Origin: Nocardia amamiensis NBRC 102102
Lineage (GTDB): Bacteria; Actinomycetota; Actinomycetes; Mycobacteriales; Mycobacteriaceae
DNA: 53,946 nucleotides
Assembly (NCBI RefSeq): GCF_001612745.1
Contig: NZ_BDBA01000069.1
Coordinates: 1-53,946, forward strand
Direction of reading: 5' to 3'
Part shown: one piece after another, positions 37,108-46,629 of the stretch
Position numbering within the stretch: the stretch's first letter is position 1
Layout: the number at the start of each line of letters is the position of its first letter
Notes under the pieces: generated by a model
What the model saw: only the letters and a program-made list of their open reading frames with translations
Database searches by the model: none
Told to the model about the DNA's origin: nothing
Translations under genes and position numbers: made by a program

Positions 37108-37123
37108 CAAGCACGCGTGCTTG
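37108..37123. promoter_or_regulatory. perfect 16-bp palindrome, probable TetR operator of the atuA operon
   Basis: CAAGCACGCGTGCTTG is a perfect palindrome flanked by an A-run. It lies 104 bases upstream of the atuA-like ATG and 74 bases upstream of the divergent small membrane gene. The operon's own TetR is the natural binder. Confidence 0.75.
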
Positions 37124-37196
37124 TTAATTGCGTGCTGAACCATCGGCGGCGGCGTCCACACACCCGCGACGCGATGACCTGGCCGCGTGGAGCAAG

Positions 37197-37364
37197 ATGA
37201 GCACGGTGTCCAGCGACATCACCGTGATCGTTCTGCTCGCCCTCTCCGGGTTTCTGGTCGGCGGCGCCTACACCACCTGGAAGACCGCCCGCCCACTGTC
37301 CATCGCGCTGGCGGTCTGCGCCGTTCTCGCGGCAGGTGGCGCTCTCGCCTGGTGGTTCGCATAA
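37197..37364 (+). CDS. small two-pass membrane protein
   Basis: A 55-residue protein with two hydrophobic helices (residues about 8-25, ITVIVLLALSGFLVGGAY; and about 34-54, LSIALAVCAVLAAGGALAWWF) joined by a short basic loop. ATG 37197 follows GGAG. Conserved small membrane proteins of this form are common in mycobacteria and Nocardia, without known function. The gene is divergent from the atuA operon and may share its operator. The stop is followed directly by a repeat element. Confidence 0.75.
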   Translation: MSTVSSDITVIVLLALSGFLVGGAYTTWKTARPLSIALAVCAVLAAGGALAWWFA

Positions 37365-37577
37365 GGGCGCTGCCGGACGTAGTCCGCCCACAGTCCGCGC
37401 CGGGCCGAACGAAGGCTCGAAGCAGCCGCACACGCGCCGGGCCGAACGAAGGCTCGAGGCAGCCGCACACGCGCCGGGCCGAACGAAGGCTCGAAGCAGC
37501 CGCACATGCGCCGGGCCGAACGAAGGCTCGAGGCAGCCGCACATGCGCCGGGCCGAACGAAGGCTCGAGGCAGCCGC
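37365..37577 (-). repeat. composite tandem-repeat element, copy 1
   Basis: Read on the minus strand it starts directly after the TAG of the cyclase gene with GCGGCTGCCTCGAGCC. It holds about five 37-bp units (plus-strand starts 37397, 37434, 37471, 37508, 37545), which differ at a few positions only. It ends in a unique module with the hairpin CGGAC-gta-GTCCG (37374-37386), next to the stop of the small membrane gene. Each unit can form a CGAGC / GTTCG stem with one G-U pair. A related element lies at 46410-46629. Confidence 0.92.
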
Positions 37578-38552
37578 CTAATTCCGCGACAGACGGAAGA
37601 TCCGCAAGTCGTCCGGCACTCCGTTGAGCGGCGCGGCGAAGAAGCTGCGGCGATACGGTTTGACTGCGAGACCGAGCTCGTCCAGCGTCTCGGGCCGCAG
37701 CGCTTGCAGCGTGGCTTCGGACAGCATGGTGTGCCCGTTGCCGCCCGCCTCCATCACCCTGGCCGCAATCGTCACGTCCACGCCGAGCCAGTCACCCCCG
37801 ATCTCGCGCGGAGAGCCGGTGTGCAAACCGATTCGCATTCGCGGGCGATAGCCCCGCACGTGTACCTCAGCGAGGTTGTACTTGGCGTTCACCGCGGCGC
37901 GCACTGCCCGGTCCGCCGAGGGGAAGACCGCCATCACGCCGTCGCCCATGCGCTTGACCACCTGGCCGCCGCGCTCGCCGATCGGCGGCTCGATGGCCTT
38001 GGCAACCTCGCGCAGCAGTTCGAGGGTGGCCTCGTCACCCGCCGACAGCGACCACCGGGAGAACGCCACCAGATCGGTGAACATCACAGTTATCTCTTGG
38101 CTACCCTTACCGCGGCCCACGCGCTCCAACATCGCCTGCCAGACTTGCAAGGCGCCGAAGCCGATTTCCCTGGCCGCGCTGGGGGCGTCGCCGACCAGCT
38201 TGTCGGCCGCTCGCGCGACCGCCCGCGCGCCGCCAGGACCCGAAACAGACAGCGGGTCACCGAAAGCGGGATCGCCGGGCAACTGCTCACGGGCCTTGCG
38301 CAGCACACCGATCAAATCGGCACGCTGATTGGCGGCGTTCATCAGCGCGGACAGCTGGCCACGCCGCGATCCACCGTTACGGCGGGAAGAGTCGAACTCT
38401 TCGGTCGACTCCAACGGAATGACCGTTTCGGGCGGTATGTCGCCGTCGGCCTCCGGCCCTGGCGCCGACTCGCCGCCGCCGGAAGGTGTTTCGCTCACGT
38501 CCCGAGGGTATCGCAGCCGATCCGAGCTCGGCCGGTCAGCAATCATCGCCAT
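37578..38552 (-). CDS. class III adenylate/guanylate cyclase
   Basis: A 324-residue cytoplasmic cyclase. Acidic, disordered N-terminus of about 60 residues, a helical middle part, then the catalytic domain (residues about 150-315): the first metal Asp is in VMFTDLVAFSRWS, the second in VKRMGDGVMAVF, and RIGLHTGSPREIGGDWLGVDVTIAARV carries the transition-state region. The ATG at 38552 follows GGAGGTGAGAG. It makes cAMP or cGMP; which nucleotide cannot be read reliably. The stop codon abuts the repeat element. Confidence 0.9.
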   Translation of the reverse strand: MAMIADRPSSDRLRYPRDVSETPSGGGESAPGPEADGDIPPETVIPLESTEEFDSSRRNGGSRRGQLSALMNAANQRADLIGVLRKAREQLPGDPAFGDPLSVSGPGGARAVARAADKLVGDAPSAAREIGFGALQVWQAMLERVGRGKGSQEITVMFTDLVAFSRWSLSAGDEATLELLREVAKAIEPPIGERGGQVVKRMGDGVMAVFPSADRAVRAAVNAKYNLAEVHVRGYRPRMRIGLHTGSPREIGGDWLGVDVTIAARVMEAGGNGHTMLSEATLQALRPETLDELGLAVKPYRRSFFAAPLNGVPDDLRIFRLSRN

Positions 38553-38921
38553 CTCTCACCTCCGCGGTGAACGTCAGCGAGCACGTCGTCGGGCCCCGCG
38601 ATGGATAACGAGCTGGTTGCTGAACCGAGGCTACTCGGCCGAGAACGGGTGCAGGAAGCGCAGGCGGCATAGTTTCCGGGATGTTCACACGCGGCTGTGC
38701 CGAAAGCGATCGGCCCGGCGCGAAGATTCGCACCGGGCCGATCGCCCCACCGTCCGCCGGGCAGTGGCAGGCGGTGGACGGAGCCCCGGACCTCCCGACA
38801 AGGTCGGCGCTCCACAACCCGAGTGGCGAGGGAAGGCGACTCGGGTAGATCGCGCTGAGCGGCTGCCTCGACCTGTCACTCGGCCCCGCGCGGGCCGAGG
38901 ACGGGCGCCGTGCGGCTGCGC
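38553..38921. other. 369-base intergenic region with hairpin and cyclase promoter
   Basis: Between the cyclase start and the ABC permease stop I see no credible gene; openings here are antisense artefacts. It holds the cyclase binding site, presumably its promoter (no clear box), and the strong hairpin at 38706-38745. Confidence 0.6.
38706..38745 (-). terminator. long hairpin downstream of the ABC exporter genes
   Basis: Arms GCGATCGGCCCGG / CCGGGCCGATCGC (13 bp), one mismatch, then GCGAA / TTCGC, loop of two bases. It lies about 180 bases past the permease stop. Confidence 0.65.
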
Positions 38922-39683
38922 CTATGCGTCGCGTTGGTTCACCGAGATCAGGGCCGCGCCGAAGACGACAGCGACGAAAGCGGTGAAGTAGAGCAAGCTC
39001 CCCCAGGGTCCCCAGTGCCAATTGGCGGTGGACGGGGCCGCGCTGAAGAAGTGGTTGGCGTTCGCGAACGGCAGGAACGGGGTGACATTGCGGCCGAAGC
39101 TGCCGAACGCGCCGAGCAGACCTTCGATCAGCAGCGGCCACAGCACGATCAGCGAGATGGCTGCGGCGGACTGCCGCACCAGCACACCCACGCCGACCGC
39201 GAGGACGATGCACAGGAAGGCGTAGATGGGAATGCCGTAGACCTCGCGCCAGTCCTCCGGGCTCGACAGGGTCAGGCTCGCGCCCGCGTCCGGGCCGCCG
39301 AGCGCCTTGGCCACCAGGTAGGCGAGGAACACCAGGACCGTGGTGAGTAGCGCGCCGTACACGCCGACCAATCCCGCCTTGGTCAGGATGACCCGGTCCC
39401 GATGCGGCGTGGCCTGGTACGTCGTCCGGATGATGCCGAAGCGATATTCGCTGGTCACGGTCAATGTCGCCATGATCATCAGGACCATCACACCGAAACC
39501 GCTGATCCCCGCCACGGCGGTGGAGACGGTCAGGTCGATCGCGCCTTCCTCGCCGTAGGTCGTCCGCGCCACCCAGGCGAGCAGGGCGGCCATGCCGAGC
39601 GCGAGGGCCACCACGATCGCCGAGCACCACCAGGGCGACCTGGTCGAGGTGAGCTTGATTCGTTCCGCTGCCAGCACGCCCAT
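38922..39683 (-). CDS. ABC-2 type transporter permease
   Basis: A 253-residue membrane protein with six hydrophobic segments (for example WWCSAIVVALALGMAALLAWVA, GFGVMVLMIMATLTVTSEYRFG, IYAFLCIVLAVGVGVLV). The start MGVLAAERIKLTSTRSPWW is the hallmark of ABC-2 permeases beside CcmA-like ATPases, with the cytosolic coupling helix YRFGIIRTTYQATPHR. The start shares one base with the ATPase stop (TGATG). Substrate unknown; such pairs often export lipids or antibiotics. Confidence 0.9.
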   Translation of the reverse strand: MGVLAAERIKLTSTRSPWWCSAIVVALALGMAALLAWVARTTYGEEGAIDLTVSTAVAGISGFGVMVLMIMATLTVTSEYRFGIIRTTYQATPHRDRVILTKAGLVGVYGALLTTVLVFLAYLVAKALGGPDAGASLTLSSPEDWREVYGIPIYAFLCIVLAVGVGVLVRQSAAAISLIVLWPLLIEGLLGAFGSFGRNVTPFLPFANANHFFSAAPSTANWHWGPWGSLLYFTAFVAVVFGAALISVNQRDA

Positions 39684-40627
39684 CAGAGCGCACCTCCCAT
39701 CACCTGATCGAAGCCTTCGCCGTGGTACTGCACAGCACCGCCGGTCATCCGCATGAACGCCTCCTCCAGCGAGGCGCGCTGCGGGGCCAGCTCGAACAGC
39801 GTGATGTCGTTCGCGGCGGCCAGCTTGCCGACCGCGTCACTGGACACGCCCGCTACCACGAGCGCAGGGCCGTCGGAGCCCGCGCCGTCCTCGCGGACGG
39901 TCATGCCGTTCGAGGTGAGCACGCTGCGCAGCTGGTCGAGCTGAGGGCTGCGCACCCGCACCGACTGCTCCGACGCGCGCTCGATGAACTCTTGCGTGGT
40001 CGAGTCCGAGATGAGCTTGCCGCGCCCGATGACGACCAGGTGTTCGGCGGTCTGCGCCATCTCCGAGAGCAGATGGCTGGAGACCAGCACGGTGCGGCCT
40101 TCGGCGGCCAGTCGCTGCATGAACCGGCGGATCCACAGGATGCCCTCCGGATCGAGGCCGTTGACCGGCTCGTCGAACAGCAGCACCTGCGGGTCGCCCA
40201 GCAGCGCACCGGCCAGGCCGAGCCGCTGTGACATGCCGAGCGAGAATCCGCCCGCGGACTTGCCCGCCACCTCCGACAGGCCGACCAGCCGCAGCACCTC
40301 CTCCACTCGGGACTTGGGGATGTCGTTGGACGCGGCCATCCACTCCAGGTGGGCGCGCGCGGACCGGTTCGGATGTACCCACTTGGCGTCCAGCAGCGCG
40401 CCGACGGCGCGCAGCGGATGGTCCAGCTCGTGGTACTGCTTGCCGTCGATCAGGGCAGTGCCCGCGGTGGGCTTGTCCAACCCGAGGATCATCCGCATGG
40501 TGGTCGACTTACCCGCGCCGTTCGGCCCCAGGAAGCCCGTCACCTGCCCCGGTCGCACGGTGAAGGACAGATCCTGCACCGCGACGGTCTGCCCGTAGTG
40601 CTTGGTCAGGCCTCTCAGCTCGATCAT
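39683..40627 (-). CDS. ABC transporter ATP-binding protein
   Basis: A 314-residue ATPase of the CcmA/DrrA type. Walker A GPNGAGKST (residues about 33-41), the signature FSLGMSQRLGLAGALL (near 132-147), Walker B VLLFDEP (near 153-159) and the switch His in LVSSHLLSE. The C-terminal 90 residues are the extra domain typical of DrrA-like ATPases. ATG 40627 is preferred; ATG 40639 is possible. It pairs with the permease as a two-gene exporter. Confidence 0.95.
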   Translation of the reverse strand: MIELRGLTKHYGQTVAVQDLSFTVRPGQVTGFLGPNGAGKSTTMRMILGLDKPTAGTALIDGKQYHELDHPLRAVGALLDAKWVHPNRSARAHLEWMAASNDIPKSRVEEVLRLVGLSEVAGKSAGGFSLGMSQRLGLAGALLGDPQVLLFDEPVNGLDPEGILWIRRFMQRLAAEGRTVLVSSHLLSEMAQTAEHLVVIGRGKLISDSTTQEFIERASEQSVRVRSPQLDQLRSVLTSNGMTVREDGAGSDGPALVVAGVSSDAVGKLAAANDITLFELAPQRASLEEAFMRMTGGAVQYHGEGFDQVMGGAL

Positions 40628-40928
40628 GCTGCCCAGCATTCCGCAAAACGCGGCGACGCGCGTCGGTAAATGGTGTCGAGTTCGGTCATCCTCGAGGATG
40701 AGGGCGAGATGAGGGGTATCCCCCGGTTCGCGTCGTCTACCGCGTCGGCGGCTACCGCGAGATTCATGTGCGGGTCGTCTCTCGCCTGTGCGAGCGACGT
40801 CCACCCCGATCATCCGCGCAGGTACGAGCGTTTCGACCGAACTCGGTGTGGAAGTCATGGATGACGGAAGACCACGGCCGAACCTTCACCAGATCGGACC
40901 CGACCTACCCGCAAGGAGGATCGTCGGC

Positions 40929-41807
40929 ATGCCCGCACACGAATCGCATCCGCGCCCGTCCTGGGTGCCCGACCACCTCTACCCGTTCACCGATCACTAC
41001 CTCGACCTCACCGGGGTCAGGTTGCACTACATCGATGAAGGCGAGGGGCCGCCGCTGCTGATGTTGCACGGCAATCCCACTTGGTCGTTTCTCTACCGCA
41101 ACATCGTCATCGGCCTGCGTGACCGCTATCGCTGCATCGCGGTCGACTATCCCGGCTTCGGTCTGTCCTACGCCTCGCCGGGCTACCGTTTCACCCCCGC
41201 CGAGCACGCCGACATCGTGGCGCAGTTGGTCCTGCACCTCGATCTGCGCGAGATCACTCTCATGGTGCAGGACTGGGGTGGCCCGATCGGGTTCGCCGTC
41301 GCCACACGTCATGCGGACCGGTTCACCGCCTTCGTCATCGGAAACACCTGGGCTTGGCCCAAAGCCGACCTCGGAACGCAAGCGTTCTCGCGCTTTCTCG
41401 GCGGACCGGTCGGCGGCTGGCTGATCCGAGAACGCAATTTCTTCGTCGAACGCATCATCCCGGCCGGAGTCCGTCGCACGAAATTGGACGACACCGTGAT
41501 GAACGCCTACCGCGGGCCCTTCCCCACCCCGGCCTCCCGCGAACCGGTGCACGTGTTTCCCCGCGAGATCCTCGGCAGTCGCGGTCTGCTCTCCGATGTC
41601 GCAGGCAAACTCCCGACCGTGACCGACCGACCCGCGCTGATCGTGTGGGGCACCAAGGACATCGCCTTCCGCACCACCGAACTTCACCGGTGGGAACAGC
41701 TGTTTCCGCAACACCACACGGTCCCACTCGTCGGCGCGGGCCATTACATCCAGGAAGACGCGTCCGACGAGATTGTCGACGCAATCCGCGGTTGGGCATC
41801 GGATTGA
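40929..41807 (+). CDS. haloalkane-dehalogenase-like alpha/beta hydrolase
   Basis: A 292-residue enzyme. Nucleophile Asp115 sits in MVQDWGGP, with the halide-binding Trp116 right after it and Asn49 in MLHGNPTWSFLYRN. The base His is in GAGHYIQED, and an acidic partner may be Asp in WGTKDIAF. These residues match haloalkane dehalogenases, which replace a halogen by hydroxyl using water. ATG 40929 follows AAGGAGG. It stands alone, and the physiological substrate is unknown. Confidence 0.88.
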   Translation: MPAHESHPRPSWVPDHLYPFTDHYLDLTGVRLHYIDEGEGPPLLMLHGNPTWSFLYRNIVIGLRDRYRCIAVDYPGFGLSYASPGYRFTPAEHADIVAQLVLHLDLREITLMVQDWGGPIGFAVATRHADRFTAFVIGNTWAWPKADLGTQAFSRFLGGPVGGWLIRERNFFVERIIPAGVRRTKLDDTVMNAYRGPFPTPASREPVHVFPREILGSRGLLSDVAGKLPTVTDRPALIVWGTKDIAFRTTELHRWEQLFPQHHTVPLVGAGHYIQEDASDEIVDAIRGWASD

Positions 41808-41958
41808 AGCCTGCATGCCCTCGGGCGCTCTCTCAGCCCGTACCCATGTGCGTCCGAAAGCGGGGATGATCTAGCAATACCCTCTCCACGAGGTCATCGC
41901 GACGCCGAACTCGCGGGGCTCACTGCCCGGCAGGTGACATGGTCGCGACGCGGGTCGT

Positions 41959-42660
41959 TCAGACGGCGTTTGCTGCAAGCAGGATCACGGCCCTGAGTGC
42001 GGCGGCGGCATCGAGAAGGGCGTGCGAGCGAGCCGTGATGCTCGCGTCTCGTGCTGCCAGCGCTGCTTCGACGTCTTCGGATCGCTGCCCGCGCGGCAGA
42101 TCCGGCATCAAGGACCGGAGGGTGTCGACGCGGTAACCCGCGCTGCGCAACTGGTGGACGATCCGAGCATCCCGAACCTGAGCCGGTGAATACTGTCGGG
42201 TTCTCTGCCCGGCAACGCGATCCGGAACGACAAGCCCCTCGGCGTCCCAATGCCGCAAGGTCGACGGGCGCACGCCGAGTGCGGCGGCGAGCTCGGACAC
42301 GCTCATAGAATCCGACGCGCGCACGTCCTCGATCGGCTCGGCGGAGATCGCCTCGGCCGCCCGCTTGGCCAGCGCGAGGTCGGCACGTTCACGATCGAGC
42401 CGGGCGTGCGCAGCATCCAGCAGTGCGAGCACCTCCGAGATCGGCCGGTCATGCACCGCCCGAACGATTCGCTTGGCCTCGACCGGGCCGACGCCCGCCG
42501 CCAGCGCGCGATAGGCCAGCGCGGAACGCAGGTGGATCTCGCCGTAGCTGCGATAACCCGCGGCTGTGCGCAGCGCGGTCGGCAGTACCCCGGCACGCTC
42601 GAGGTTACGGATCTGCTGCACCGAGTAACCGGCATGCCGCGCGACATCCACCGTGCGCAT
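41959..42660 (-). CDS. MerR-type regulator with two helix-turn-helix domains
   Basis: A 233-residue regulator with a tandem design. MerR domain one is at residues about 1-60 (VDVARHAGYSVQQIRNLERAGVLPTALRTAAGYRSYGE), with a helical linker, and a second MerR domain at about 115-180 (MSVSELAAALGVRPSTLRHWDAEGLVVPDRVAGQRTRQYSP). Normal MerR proteins have one per chain and dimerise, so this one may bind DNA as a monomer or at paired sites. The start is ATG 42660, or GTG 42681. Divergent from the DUF6194 gene, its likely target. Confidence 0.85.
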   Translation of the reverse strand: MRTVDVARHAGYSVQQIRNLERAGVLPTALRTAAGYRSYGEIHLRSALAYRALAAGVGPVEAKRIVRAVHDRPISEVLALLDAAHARLDRERADLALAKRAAEAISAEPIEDVRASDSMSVSELAAALGVRPSTLRHWDAEGLVVPDRVAGQRTRQYSPAQVRDARIVHQLRSAGYRVDTLRSLMPDLPRGQRSEDVEAALAARDASITARSHALLDAAAALRAVILLAANAV

Positions 42661-42744
42661 AGACGAGTTGAGAGTCGACACCCTTTCGTTCCTGGTCTTC
42701 CGCCTCGAAGTCTCCACAAGCACCTTAATGTGACGCTGGAGCAC

Positions 42745-43218
42745 ATGACCATCGACGAGATCATCGGCCTGGTATCCCGCCTCGACGGAGTCCTGACCCT
42801 CCAGCCCGGACCTGGCGACGGCTCACCCGAGATCAGCTGGGGCGACACGTTCTTCTATTACGCACCGAGCGGGGAAGTGCCGCAAGCAACTCAGCCCTTC
42901 GCAACGATCGTGACGAAGAACTATCCGGGCGACGAAAGCTCGCGCCTGGACCGCACGGATACGTTCCGCGTCAACATCGCCGCCGGAAAAGAAGCCTTCA
43001 TCCACTGGACCGGCCACGCTCCACGCGAACGAGCCGTCGAGGTCGACCCAAGCGTCACCGACAGTGTGATCGCCCACCCCGTATACGGCTCCGCCGGCTG
43101 GCTCGCGGTGATCAACCCGGGCCAACGCACAGAGGAGGCGGCCCGCGAACTGCTCCGCACAGCGTATGAACGCGCACGCTCCCGCTATGAGCGACGTGCC
43201 GCGTCAGCGCACAGCTGA
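42745..43218 (+). CDS. DUF6194 family protein
   Basis: A 157-residue soluble protein. It starts MTIDEIIGLVSRLDGVLTLQPGPGDGSPEISWGDTFFYYAP, then TQPFATIVTKNYPGDESS and an ending rich in Arg/Glu helices. I recall this family as a neighbour of double-MerR regulators in actinomycetes; the function is unknown. The fold may resemble YjbR-like (MmcQ) proteins that bind nucleic acid or a small ligand. GGAG upstream of ATG 42745. Confidence 0.8.
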   Translation: MTIDEIIGLVSRLDGVLTLQPGPGDGSPEISWGDTFFYYAPSGEVPQATQPFATIVTKNYPGDESSRLDRTDTFRVNIAAGKEAFIHWTGHAPRERAVEVDPSVTDSVIAHPVYGSAGWLAVINPGQRTEEAARELLRTAYERARSRYERRAASAHS

Positions 43219-43567
43219 TGCCCCAGGCTCACTTCCAGGGACGCGCTACTCCGAACTGGACCGGAGTTTGAGTGAAGCCCTGGCCTCGGCCGTAAAGCTC
43301 TATCACGACAACGAATACGACCAGCTCTCCCGAATACTCCCGCGCCTCATCGAAGATGGATACGAGGAAGCGCCGCTCATGCGGTCACGAATTCTGCAAC
43401 CGGCCGGATCCGTAATGGTGCAGACGCGGCAGCTTCAGCCCGCGCAGACCGCACTCGATCGCTCACTGGCCGACGCCGAGGCCTTTCACTTCGACGGAGG
43501 AGGGGCCCGGGTGATCGCGTTCGCTGTCGGCCGGGCCGATATGGCTGATTCGCCGATTGATCACTGA
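43166..43567 (+). pseudogene. remnant of an XRE-type regulator's C-terminal repeat region
   Basis: About 133 codons. Residues about 27-103 (LSEALASAVKLYHDNEYDQLSRILPRLIEDGYE ... MVQTRQLQPAQTALDRSLADAEA) match the C-terminal TPR-like region of long actinomycete XRE regulators, but the DNA-binding domain is missing and the last 25 or so residues leave the family pattern. It overlaps the DUF6194 gene by 53 bases in another frame. Most likely the leftover of a deletion; a short coupled protein is the other choice. Confidence 0.5.
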
Positions 43568-43583
43568 GACAGCGGCGGGCACG

Positions 43584-44579
<996 letters not shown>

Positions 44580-44583
<4 letters not shown>

Positions 44584-45653
44584 CGTCTTCCTCCTACAGT
44601 CGTCGAAAAGCGTTGCGGGTCGGCGGCTTCCGCTTCGGGCAGCGTTGTCCCGCCGAGCAGGCTCGCCACCGCGTCCGCGGTGAGCGGCACGGTCAGCATG
44701 CCGTTGCGGCCGTGCCCGGTGGCCGCGACGATCCGGTCGGTGAGCCGGCCGATCAGCGGCAGATTGTCGGGGCTGCCCGGCCGGGAACCGGCGCCGGCCT
44801 CGGCGAGTTCGTATTCGCCGATACCGGGGAAGACCGCCTCCGCGTCGGCGATCAGGTCGCGAACGCCTGCGACGGTGACCGCGGTGTCGAAACCCGCCTC
44901 GTACTGAGTGGCTCCGACGACGATTCCGTCGGCCCGCGGTACCAGGTATACCTGCCTACCGTGCACCCGGGCCCGGATCACCCGCCGCGGCGCGGGAGCG
45001 ACGCCCGGCCGCTGCCGCAGGCGCAGGATCTCGCCTTTGACCGGGCGAACCGGCAAGTCGGGCCACAACTGGGCCGACGCGGCGCCCGCCGCGAGCACGA
45101 TCTGATCCTGCGGAAGGTCGGTCAGCGAGGCTACGAATTCGGCGCGAACCACCACGCCTGCCGCCTCGGCCGCCTGCCGCAGCGCGGCGATCAGCTTGCG
45201 GTTGTCGATCGCGGGTTCGGTGGGCGCGAGCAGCGCGGCGCGCACCGAACGGGCCAGCGTGGGTTCCAGCTCGCGGACTCCGGCGCGGTCCAGGATGCGC
45301 AGGCGGTGGCCGCGTCCGCCGACCCAGTCGGCGACGGTGCGCAGGTCGGCGGCGTCGGCCGCGTCCAGCGCGACAGTCATGGTCTCGTCCGCGACGAAGA
45401 CCGAGATCCCCGTCGCCGCTTCCAGCCGGGCGGCGAATTCGGGCCAGCGGGCCAGCGAGGCGGCGCCGAACTCGAGCACCCGCTCCTCTCCCGGCCAGCC
45501 CTCCGACAGCGGTGCCAGCATGCCCCCGGCCACCCAGGAGGCGCCGCTGGCCACCGCCGGATCCAGCAGGGTTACCGACCAACCGGCCTCGGCGGCCCGC
45601 CAGGCCACGGCGAGCCCGATGGCGCCGCCACCGACGACCGCCAGAGTCCGCAT
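44580..45653 (-). CDS. thiO: glycine oxidase ThiO
   Basis: A 357-residue FAD enzyme that oxidises glycine to the imine used by ThiG. The FAD motif is [26 protein letters not shown] (residues about 6-31), with [15 protein letters not shown] and the C-terminal [15 protein letters not shown]. The ATG 45653 follows GGTGGAGCGG. First gene of thiO-thiS-thiG, divergent from thiE with only 57 bases between, so the operon has no TPP riboswitch. Confidence 0.95.
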
Positions 45654-45685
45654 CCGCTCCACCTGCCTCCTATTTCGCATCCCCA

Positions 45686-45702
45686 CGGTAGCGCGGCTAC
45701 CG
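45686..45702. promoter_or_regulatory. palindrome and leaderless thiE promoter
   Basis: CGGTAGC-gcg-GCTACCG is a perfect inverted repeat between thiO and thiE. Its right arm overlaps TACCGT (45698-45703), a -10-like box 7 bases before the thiE GTG. A regulator here could act on both directions. Confidence 0.5.
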
Positions 45703-45710
45703 TCGAAGGC

Positions 45711-46409
45711 GTGCAACCCTCCCACCCGAACCGACTCCCTTCGCCCCGGGAGCGTCTGGCACGCGCGCGGCTGTATCTCTGCACCGACGCACGCCGGGAG
45801 AAGGGCGATCTGGCCAGATTCGCCGAGGCCGCGTTCGCAGGCGGAGTCGACATCATCCAGCTCAGAGACAAGGGTTCGCCGGGCGAAGCGAAGTTCGGTC
45901 CCCTGGAAGCCAGGGCCGAACTCGGCGCGCTCGCCGAATTGAAGGCGGCCGCGCGCAGGCACGGCGCACTCGTCGCGGTGAACGATCGCGCGGACATCGC
46001 ACTGGCGTCGGGCGCTGACGTGCTGCATCTCGGGCAGGGCGACCTCCCGCCCTGGTACGCGCGCCGGATTCTCGGCCCCGACGTGGTGATCGGACGATCC
46101 ACGCACAACCGCGCGCAGGCCGGCCTCGCCGCTATCGACGAGCACATCGACTACTTCTGCACCGGACCGATCTGGGCGACCCCGACCAAGCCGGGCAGGC
46201 AGGCGGCGGGACCCGAACTGATCCGCTCGACCGCGGACGCCCACCCGACCCGACCGTGGTTCGCGATCGGCGGGATCAACGCCGAGAACCTGCCGCAAGT
46301 GCTGGAAGCCGGGGCGACGCGGGTCGTCGTGGTGCGCGCGATCACCGAGGCCCGGGACCCGGAAGCCGCGGCGCGGGAGCTGAAAACGGCACTGCTGGCG
46401 AACGCTTAG
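45711..46409 (+). CDS. thiE: thiamine-phosphate synthase ThiE
   Basis: A 232-residue TIM-barrel enzyme that joins HMP-PP and thiazole phosphate. The first block is [33 protein letters not shown], then [29 protein letters not shown] and [14 protein letters not shown] 45711 gives the normal length. TACCGT 7 bases upstream suggests a leaderless transcript. The TAG is followed directly by the second repeat element. Confidence 0.96.
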   Translation: MQPSHPNRLPSPRERLARARLYLCTDARREKGDLARFAEAAFAGGVDIIQLRDKGSPGEAKFGPLEARAELGALAELKAAARRHGALVAVNDRADIALASGADVLHLGQGDLPPWYARRILGPDVVIGRSTHNRAQAGLAAIDEHIDYFCTGPIWATPTKPGRQAAGPELIRSTADAHPTRPWFAIGGINAENLPQVLEAGATRVVVVRAITEARDPEAAARELKTALLANA

Positions 46410-46629
46410 GCGGCTGCCTCGCCTCCGCTCGGCCCGGCGCACAAGCGACTGCCTCGAGCCTCCGCTCGGCCCGGCGCACAAGCGACTGCCTCGAGCCTCC
46501 GCTCGGCCCGGCGCACAAGCGACTGCCTCGAGCCTCCGCTCGGCCCGGCGCACAAGCGACTGCCTCGAGCCTCCGCTCGGCCCGGCGCGGGCTGACGACG
46601 GACTCCGTCCGGCTGCGTCCCTTTCTGCG
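46410..46629 (+). repeat. composite tandem-repeat element, copy 2
   Basis: Starts right after the thiE TAG with GCGGCTGCCTCG, the same bases as copy 1. A 35-bp first unit is followed by 37-bp units starting at 46445, 46482, 46519 and 46556, the middle three identical. It ends with a module carrying the hairpin CGGAC-tcc-GTCCG (46599-46611), aligned with that of copy 1. Each unit can form CGAGC-ctcc-GCTCG. It fills the gap to the convergent mutT3 gene. Confidence 0.93.

Noticed and set aside
37397..37581. CRISPR-like look of the 37-bp repeats
   Set aside because: Units follow each other directly with no spacers, and no cas gene is present. The repeats are tandem.
37219..37627. Several open frames through the 37-bp repeats in different frames
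   Set aside because: A unit of 37 is not a multiple of three, so frames cycle. The openings arise from lack of stops in the unit, not from coding.
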